Positions 57,061 to 64,000 of a DNA stretch of 64,000 nucleotides are shown one piece after another; positions within the stretch are counted from its first letter, which is position 1, and each line of letters starts with the position of its first letter. Both the position numbers and the translations under genes were made by a program. The notes under the pieces were generated by a model. The model was given only the letters and a program-made list of their open reading frames with translations, searched no databases and had not been told where the DNA came from. The stretch spans positions 356,289,486-356,353,485 of the forward strand of contig CM061142.1 in NCBI GenBank assembly GCA_030789695.1. The letters are read 5' to 3'. Source of the DNA: Scilla litardierei (taxonomy: Eukaryota; Streptophyta; Magnoliopsida; Asparagales; Asparagaceae).

Positions 57061-58632
57061 GTATGCTTTATTGAGAGCTTAATCGAAGACTATTTTGATG
57101 CTAAATATGAATGTTCGCCCAATTTTATTGATTATAATTTCGACGATATTGATGAATCTTATTTTGTGCAGGGCAAAAATGAAAGATCAAGTGATGCATG
57201 GGTGCCAAAGTTCGAGACATTGCCAGTGGAATTGCCACCACAACAACCTTCAGAGATTGAGCATCCAAAGCTGGAATTGAAGCCTCTGTCAGAATATTTG
57301 AAATACGCTTTCCTTGGAAAGGAGGAGACTTTCCCTGTGGTAATATCCTCTAAACTCACGCCTGAACAAGAATGTGCTTTGCTTGATGTGCTTAGGGAAC
57401 ACAAAGGGGCCATTGGATGGTCTATTGCGGACATTACAGGTATAAATCCCTTAATTTGCACTCATCATATTTATCTTGAGGATGATGCCAAACCTACATG
57501 TGAGATGCAACGTCGATTAAATCCAACATTGAAGGAGGTTGTTAAGGGGGAGATTCTTAAGTTACTTGCTGCAGGTATAATATATCCTATTTCAGACAGC
57601 AGATGGGTTAGCCCCATACAGGTGGTTCCGAAGAAATCAGGCCTCACAGTGGTAAGAAATGAGAGTAATGAGCTTATACCGATGCGGACCACCACAGGAT
57701 GGAGGATGTGTGTTGATTACAGAAAGTTAAATGCTAAAACACGAAAAGATCACTTTCCATTACCTTTCATTGATCAAATCTTGGAAAGAGTAGCAGGTAA
57801 CGAATTTTATTGTTTTCTAGATGGTTATTCTGGCTATTATCAGATAGAGATAGCTCCAGAGGATCAAGAGAAGACTACCTTCACTTGCCCCTTTGGAAAT
57901 TTCGCTTTTAGGAGAATGCCTTTTGGATTATGCAATGCACCTGCTACTTTTCAGCGTTGCATGTTGAGTATCTTTAGCGATATGGTTGAGAGGATTATGG
58001 AAGTGTTTATGGATGATTTCTCTATATATGGCACTTCATTTGAAAATTGTTTATCTAACTTAGCTCTTGTCTTGCACAGGTGCCAGGAAAAGAACCTGCT
58101 GTTAAACTGGGAAAAGTGTCATTTCATGACAACTGAAGGTTTGGTTCTTGGACACCTAGTCTCCAAAGTAGGTATTCAGGTAGACAGAGCAAAAGTTGAG
58201 GTGATTGAGAAGTTGCCTACACCAAAATGCGTCAAGGACATACGATCCTTTCTAGGCCATGCATGATTTTATCGAAGATTCATAAAGGATTTCAGCGCCA
58301 TCTCCCGCCCCCTCTGCCACTTATTAACTTTAAATGCTGATTTCATATGGACACAAGAGTGTCAAGTTTCATTTGATAAATTAAAGAACTCACTTGTTTC
58401 CTCCCCTATTTTGCAGGTTCCAGACTGGAGTATGCCATTTGAAATCATGTGTGATGCAAGTGACTACGCAATGGGGGCAGTGCTTGGGCAAAAGAAAGAG
58501 AAAGTTCCTTGTGTGATCTACTATGCCAGTAAAACGTTGAACGAAGCACAAAGGAACTATACTACTACGGAGAAAGAGTTGCTGGCGGTGGTGTTTGCGT
58601 TGGAGAAATTCAGAAGCTACATATTGGGATAA
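57061..58632 (+). pseudogene. pol: Element H reverse transcriptase and RNase H
   Basis: The RT core includes WVSPIQVVPKKSG, WRMCVDYRKLN, FLDGYSGYYQI, MPFGLCNAPATF and the catalytic VFMDDFSIYG. A TGA at 58264-58266 (a Gly in FLGHAGFYRRF-type relatives) interrupts the connection region. RNase H follows with IMCDASDYAMGAVLG and TTTEKELLAVVFA, and a TAA at 58630-58632 comes before [10 protein letters not shown]. The domains are otherwise well conserved. Confidence 0.92.
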
Positions 58633-60174
58633 CCTATTCTCATCTTTACAGATCATTCTGCACTGAAATATCTTTTATCTAAAAAGGATGCTAAACCTAG
58701 ACTTATACGATGGATTCTCCTTTTGCAGGAATTCAATATTCAGATCAAGGATAAGAAAGGAGTTGAGAACAATGTCGCAGATCACCTTTCTAGATTGACG
58801 GTGGGAACAGAGTCGCCTACCATTCCATTGCGAGATTCCTTCCCAGATGAGCAGCTTTTCACCATCTCTACTCTACCATGGTATGCAGATATAGCTAACT
58901 ATTTGGTGACAGGTAGAACCCCTCCACATTGGTCCTCTTTAGATTTCAAACGCTTCAAGCATGATGTAAAATCATTCTATTTTGATGACCCTTATCTTTT
59001 TAAATACTGTGGAGACCAAATTGTAAGGAGATGTGTACCCGACCATGAGTTTGATAGTGTTTTACATTTTTGCCATGATGGGGTATGTGGGGGGCACTTT
59101 TCAGCTCATAAGACTGTTGCCAAGATTTTACAGAGGGGTTTTTATTGGCCTAGTATGTTTAAGGACGCTTATGCCTATTGTAAATCATGCGTGCGTTGTC
59201 AACAGTTGGGGGGAATTACAAAAAGAAACATGATGCCATTGAATCCCATGCTAGAAATAGAATTATTTGATTGTTGGGGTATTGATTTCATGGGGCCTTT
59301 TCCACCATCTTTTGGATATATATTTGTATTGGTTGCCATTGATTATGTTTCTAAATGGGTGGAAGCTATTCCTTGCAGGTCCAATGACGCTTCCATTGTG
59401 CTGAAATTTTTGAAAGAGAACATCTTCTCGCGCTTTGGAGTGCCAAAGGCCATTATCAGTGATGGAGGTTCTCATTTCTGTAATAGGCTCTTTGCAAATC
59501 TAATGAAGAAATTTGGGATGACACATAAAGTTTCAACACCTTACCACCCTCAAACAAATGGGCAAGCGGAATTGGCGAACAAGGAAATCAAGTACATTCT
59601 TCAGAAAACAGTGAACCCAACACGCAAAGATTGGAGTCTTCGCTTGCCTGAAGCTCTATGGGCCTACAGGACAGCATACAAGACTATCTTAGGGATGTCA
59701 CCGTTTCGTTTGGTTTATGGAAAAAATTGCCATCTTCCTGTTGAATTAGAGCATAAATCTTTTTGGGCAATTAAAACACTTAATTTGCTTGATGACTCAT
59801 CAAATGTTTCTCGTAAATTGCAGATCATGGAGCTTGATGAGATACGACGAGAGGCATATGAAAATGCAAAGCTAGCAAAAGAAAGGATGAAAGCTGTGCA
59901 CGACAAGATGATCCTTCGAAAGGAATTCAAAAGTGGAGACAAGGTTTTGTTGTACAATTCAAGACTCCATATATTTCCAGGAAAGCTGCGCTCAAAATGG
60001 ACGGGACCATACTTTGTCAAAGAAGTCTTTTCACACGGAGCGGTGGTCTTAGTGAATGAGAAGGATGGCCATGAATTCAAAGTCAATGGACAACGTCTGA
60101 AACACTTTCAAGAGCTTTGGGCCAGAGAGGATACCACCATTGACCTCACAGATCCACCTTCGGGTGGTAACTAA
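58633..60174 (+). pseudogene. pol: Element H RNase H end and integrase
   Basis: Opens with [19 protein letters not shown] and NVADHLSRL. The zinc-binding HHCC module has [16 protein letters not shown] and [11 protein letters not shown]. The catalytic core carries [21 protein letters not shown] and [16 protein letters not shown], holding the D, D and E residues. The C-terminal part ([17 protein letters not shown]) is usual for Athila/Tat, without a chromodomain. Open for more than 480 codons to the stop at 60172-60174, but cut off from upstream pol by stops. Confidence 0.92.
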
Positions 60175-61472
60175 TCAGGTGTGTTCTTTCCATGATTCCC
60201 TCTCCTTAACATTGAGGACAATGCCTATTTTAAGTTGGGGGGAGGGTATAAATTTTTAGGATTTTTTTTTATTTTCTTTTTTTCTTTTAGTAGTTCCCTT
60301 TTGCAAAATTTTTTTTATAAATAAGGGGGTTGAGTCAAGATTTATCACCAATGCTTATTACACCTAGAAGTGAACCTCATGTGATGAAAATTCTCGAAAT
60401 CCATTCACCACTTTGCATATATGATTTATTTTCCTCCACCGCTATTGTTACATATTTCATTCTCATTCGACATGAATGCTAGTACTCATGGTACATCTCC
60501 CTTGATATATCTCTATGGTAGGATTAATTGATGACTTAATGGCTCTTGAAGTTATGAATTAACAAGTCGTATGCTTTCAATGAAACACACCATCACAAAA
60601 TGACTGGATCATTGCTTTTTATCTTATATTCATTGCTATTTGCATGCTTCGTGTGATCTTGGGTGGAAAGTCTACATTGTCTTTTAAAATGATTAGGATA
60701 ACACATTCTTGTAAAAAAAATAAAGAAAAGGAAGCTATCTTGCTAAGTTTTTTATGCACGCACAAAAGAAAGAATGAAATAAGATGAATGAAGAAAAATG
60801 AATGAACGAATAAATGTGTCATTAAAGAAATAACTTGGTTGGCTCGATTAGTACAGTCCGAGGGGTCCTTCTTGGCCTAATGCCCTATTATCGTCTGATT
60901 TGGGAGCCATTGACTGGAACCTCAATCATTTGATGGAGCGATCCAAGTTATACATTTTTCTGCAAATGTTGCTTGATGCGCGTTACACAGAACCAATAAA
61001 ATGAGAAAAGAAAAGCAAGAAAAAGTGTGCATCATTAGCAAGGCAAGAGAACTTCCAAAGCTTAAAGAAAGCACAAGATATGGTGTGATTTCCTATGAAT
61101 GAAAATTGACGTGTGTATGTCTTGATGCTAATCTATTTTTGCTTGCTTTGCATGATACATCTAAGCTCCAAGTTATATACTTTGATTGAAAGGTGTGAGC
61201 CATTGATTTTGCATACCATTCGCTATGAAGTAATGTAAAGTGGAGTTAAGTTGATTTAATGACCATTTTAGAGATACTTGCTTTTCATTGTAAACCCATG
61301 AGTACCATTATATAATGAGCATGAAATCTTGGCATTAGTGTGTGGACATTTTCTTTCGTCTTTGTAGTATGGTGATGAATGATTTGAGACCTGATAAGGT
61401 GATCTAGGTGTATACTTGATATCGTATCTCGCTCATTTTGCTAGATACTAGCAAAACGCTAGTTGGGGGGTG
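60175..61472 (+). other. Element H 3' non-coding region with hairpins and G-tracts
   Basis: No gene seen and no env-like frame. The CATTG hairpin (60210-60223, 5-bp stem, loop AGGA) precedes TAAGTTGGGGGGAGG (60231-60245). At the far end, arms TTTTGCTAG and CTAGCAAAA (9 bp, loop ATA, 61436-61456) precede the PPT CTAGTTGGGGGGTG (61459-61472). Confidence 0.8.
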
Positions 61473-63263
61473 TGATTCGGGTTGAATATTACGTATTTAA
61501 CCCCCTAATTAGTCATATGATGTGCCTATATAATACTTAATTGCTCTCTAATATGTGCGTATTTTGTACACCATTATTTATTAGAGAAATCACATTATTT
61601 GTGCACAAAACACAAATTATAGTGAGTATTTCTGCATTTTTATATTTTTCTTAGTATCGTCTCGATCTCACGATTCCAACGACTATTTATTTGTATTTTT
61701 CGGAGATCTGTGCTAATTACTGTGAATTTTTGAATGCAGAATACTATTTAAAAGGAGAAATACGCATCCAAATACGCAAATATGGCCGTCAGCCAATCAA
61801 TGGCCACCACGTGGCACGATCCCCGCCGTCCCGCCTTCATCCTACGTTCGCAGCTCGGTACAATCACGATAAAGTATCGACCGTTCGATCACGATCGAAC
61901 GGTCGACATCATCTTTCCCTCAGCGCAGCGGAGCGGATGTTGCTGCATTTTCGTGACCGTCGGATGCTTATCTGACGGACGTGGACGACTCAGCATCTTG
62001 CAGCGGAGCGCGTGAATTCTCGCCACGCGGCACAATCCTATCGACCACCCGCTCGATCCGACAGCTCCTGAAGCCCCCGATGAGAAACGAAGAATCGAGC
62101 GACGTGGCGAAGCGACGACCGCATGACCCAGATCCAACGGTCAGAGTTTACGCCGACTCGACTTCGAATACGCGAAGCGGATTCGGGCGCAAGCGACGGC
62201 GAAGATCCAATAAGGAGAGACACGTGGCAGGCCCACGTTTAATCTCGCATCGATCGTGCGGTCCACATTTGCGCCGGTTGATTTTAAGCGGGTTGATCCG
62301 ATTTCAAGCGGGGTTCGACCCGTTAAGTACACCCAAACCCGCAATGTTATTATATAAGAGTATTTCTAGGGGTTTTAGGGGTAAACTGGCGTATTTTGGG
62401 ACTTTTGGAGCGGCTACTGTGCGTATTTCTCCAGGAGAAAATTCTGAAAATTTCCAGAGGCTGTTCTTCCTATTCTCAGAGAGTTTTGGGTTCTAAAGAG
62501 GAGATTTGGTGACAATTTCTTGAACTTATACCCCGTATTTGGTGTATTTCTTTGTATGTTGCTACCTAAACGATGTATTTTACTATCAAATCTGATTTTT
62601 ATTGCACCATGCGTGGCTAATCTCTTTGTGCTATGGTTGTAATGTAGTTAGGAGTATGTAGTTGCTAAATCTCATGTCTTTAGCCCTATTATCATGTCTA
62701 AATTGCTAGTAATGTTGATTTCTACAACGTATTTGATGGGTATTTGCTTACTATCGATATTGTTGATGTGCCCTATGGCTAGGCCCTGACAAGACTAGCC
62801 AATTTGTGTTCTCTAATCTGAACTTATCGATGTGATTATTGTTTAATGAGATCAACATTGCTAGTAATACGTTTAAGGCTATTTTGACTAGTTTTCATCG
62901 ATTTATCTTCCGACGCCTTCACACCTTGACCGGGTGAAGCGTTGTGTGATATTAAAAGACATGAAATTTCAGTGACTATAAACTCCTAATGAACTCACAA
63001 CCGTAGCATACTTGTCTCATCGAATACCAAACTTTTGTGATACCGTAATACTTTTAGGAACCACTTTCTTTGCTACAAATCCTTACACTATTCTTCACCT
63101 TCACAAAGGTGGTTGTTTTCTTAACCGTATATTTTATTTGATTAGCTGAATTTGTGTTATCTCAGGTCGACTTGTCCCGAGGATTCGACTCTGGACTCTC
63201 CAGGTACTACTTGCACGATCTCCTGCGCTTGGGAGTAAAGCTCACATTGTTTTGAGAGAGGCA
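61473..63263 (+). repeat. Element H 3' LTR
   Basis: Direct repeat of 52997-54787. It contains a 14-bp perfect inverted repeat (61877-61906, arms TCGACCGTTCGATC and GATCGAACGGTCGA), of which the 5' LTR copy has one mismatch. It ends GAGAGGCA before TSD CCTAC. Confidence 0.92.
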
Positions 63264-64000
63264 CCTACCCACCTTAAGAACGATTCCGCCCTCGGAATCT
63301 TATCGGCTAAGACACCGGGAAAACGTAAGGGTAATGCACGTATCTCCTCTTCTAACGTATACACACCACAAGTAATCATCATGTCATATCCAAATGGTAT
63401 CTCAACTACCAATACCAATAGTAATACCACTGATAATATCAATCAACGCCCACGCTAATGGCAGTAATCACGTACATACACACATTTCTAATTACGTATT
63501 AAGCTAACGCGTTTAATATAATGCCATCCTACAAGTACAATCCAACCATTATTATACTCGGGCAATTAGTAACACTTACCACACGACCACATCAATTTAC
63601 TAGCTGTAAGTGTGCCAACACCTTGCACACTCACACTATTACTAATACATATTGGGTTATCATATCTTATACACTCACAATCCATAATGATGTAGTATCA
63701 CCTGTCACTTAGACATACCACTAATGCAAAATACATCCATGCTTAGTCAATTAACATTTCAATCGTACAACCACTTTTACATACCGCATATCACCATATA
63801 CACACATAATAATACAAATCACTACACGTATATACATGCACGTAATACATTACACCACGCACAGATTTTTACAAGCCTTACTCCTAACACTAGGGTCATC
63901 GTAATCTACCCACCTTAGGGTCAAGTCCGTCTCCTGACTTCCTTAAATAGGCCGACGTAGAGGTGGGGGACTTAGACACTAAAGTCGTCCTATCCTGGAC
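63264..64000 (-). other. Element G interior next to its left LTR
   Basis: CCTACCCACCTTAAG (PPT side on minus) and the hairpin 63282-63299 come first. Then follows G-poor, A/C/T-rich plus-strand sequence with ACAC and CATA runs like the interior of F. Near 63905-63940, TACCCACCTTAGGGTCAAG with arms AAGTC / GACTT resembles another decayed PPT region. No gene seen. Confidence 0.55.
63282..63299 (-). promoter_or_regulatory. Element G hairpin upstream of the PPT
   Basis: Minus-strand stem GATTCCG / CGGAATC (7 bp, perfect) with loop AGGG, followed by CTTAAGGTGGGTAGGA and then (across H) the LTR start TGTAACGACC. Confidence 0.75.

Larger units (their letters stand above)
52997..63263 (+). mobile_element. 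Element H: Athila-lineage Ty3/gypsy element, full set of domains but mutated
   Basis: LTRs of 1791 bp (52997-54787 and 61473-63263) start TGATTCGGG and end GAGAGGCA. TSD CCTAC is at 52992-52996 and 63264-63268. The Athila-type PBS follows the left LTR and GTTGGGGGGTG precedes the right one. The interior encodes gag, protease, RT, RNase H and integrase, with at least two frameshifts and four stops. No env-like ORF is seen in the 1.3 kb after pol. LTR divergence is around 2% by hand estimate. Confidence 0.93.
6238..64000 (-). mobile_element. Element F: large non-coding Tekay derivative, outermost of the nest, right end beyond window
   Basis: The left LTR (6238-9213) and the start of the right LTR (from 38242) are direct repeats starting TGTCACGACCC. 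On the minus strand the LTR reads TGTAACGG...GGGTCGTGACA, as in B. The interior (9214-11093 plus 36764-38241 once D is removed, about 3.4 kb) has no retroviral frame except a decayed gag start. D (TSD GATAA) splits the interior and G splits the right LTR at 40940; the rest of that LTR is not in the window. The post-LTR leader resembles that of B, so F probably depends on Tekay proteins in trans. Confidence 0.75.
40941..64000 (-). mobile_element. Element G: Tekay-like element in the F LTR, right part beyond window
   Basis: Starts TTTAACGCCCCGC, resembling the TGTCACGACCCGC start of B and F with TG changed to TT. The LTR runs 40941-41948, is interrupted by E, resumes at 50838 and ends GGTCGTTACA at 52990. 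The interior begins TCCTAC and is at once interrupted by H. It resumes at 63264 with ACCTTAAG and a hairpin (63282-63299), matching the PPT side of B. From 63310 to 64000 it is AT-rich without a gene. The second LTR is outside the window, so the boundary call rests on similarity. Confidence 0.65.

Noticed and set aside
60175..61472. Search for an env-like ORF3 in Athila element H
   Set aside because: Only short frames with many stops; no signal peptide or transmembrane segment.

Overview
This window is repeat-dominated nuclear DNA of a flowering plant. The evidence is LTR retrotransposons of plant Ty3/gypsy lineages (Tekay-type chromoviruses and Athila/Tat) and Ty1/copia, AT-rich spacers, and the absence of any complete ordinary host gene, rRNA, tRNA or CRISPR. 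The species cannot be named from the sequence. I label eight elements A to H; boundaries come from paired LTRs, TG...CA ends, 5-bp target-site duplications (TSDs), primer-binding sites (PBS) and polypurine tracts (PPT), all read by eye.

Layout. Element A (1-5227, +) is a Tekay-type element reduced to a 1.6-kb gag/pro remnant between 2.87-kb LTRs; its left LTR is cut by the window edge. Bases 5228-6237 are the only stretch with no visible element. Everything from 6238 on is one nested stack. F (minus strand, 6238 to beyond the window) is an almost non-coding Tekay derivative. D (11094-36758, +, TSD GATAA) is a copia-type gag-only element inserted in F. B (14441-32071, minus, TSD CTTAC) is a near-complete Tekay chromovirus inserted in the gag of D. 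C (20510-28496, +, TSD CGCTC) is a non-autonomous Athila/Tat-like element inserted in the gag of B. G (40941 to beyond the window, minus) lies in the right LTR of F; inside G lie E (41949-50837, minus, Athila/Tat gag-pro with pol deleted) and H (52997-63263, +, TSD CCTAC, Athila with a full but broken gag-pol). LTR divergence by hand count fits the nesting: about 0.5% in C, 0.7% in B, 2% in D, E and H, and more in F.

How the parts work. B has gag with two zinc knuckles, protease, RT, RNase H, integrase and a C-terminal chromodomain, spoiled by the C insertion and one stop codon. H has all Athila domains but at least six lesions. A, C, D, E and F lack RT and integrase and would need proteins in trans.

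Most notable signals. (1) Small hairpins, mostly with an AGGA or AGGG loop, stand just upstream of the terminal PPT of all seven gypsy elements, with stems that differ but stay complementary; the copia element lacks them. (2) Dense CpG-rich palindromes containing CCGA/TCGG sit just upstream of the TATA box in LTRs of B, C, D and E, and a copia and a gypsy element share the same palindromic module. (3) E carries a second palindrome array plus TATA box inside its body, ahead of a small basic ORF. (4) In-frame GT-AG introns are predicted at the gag-protease junction of A and B and inside the integrase of B. (5) The 3' end of D carries a triplicated PPT plus U3 unit.
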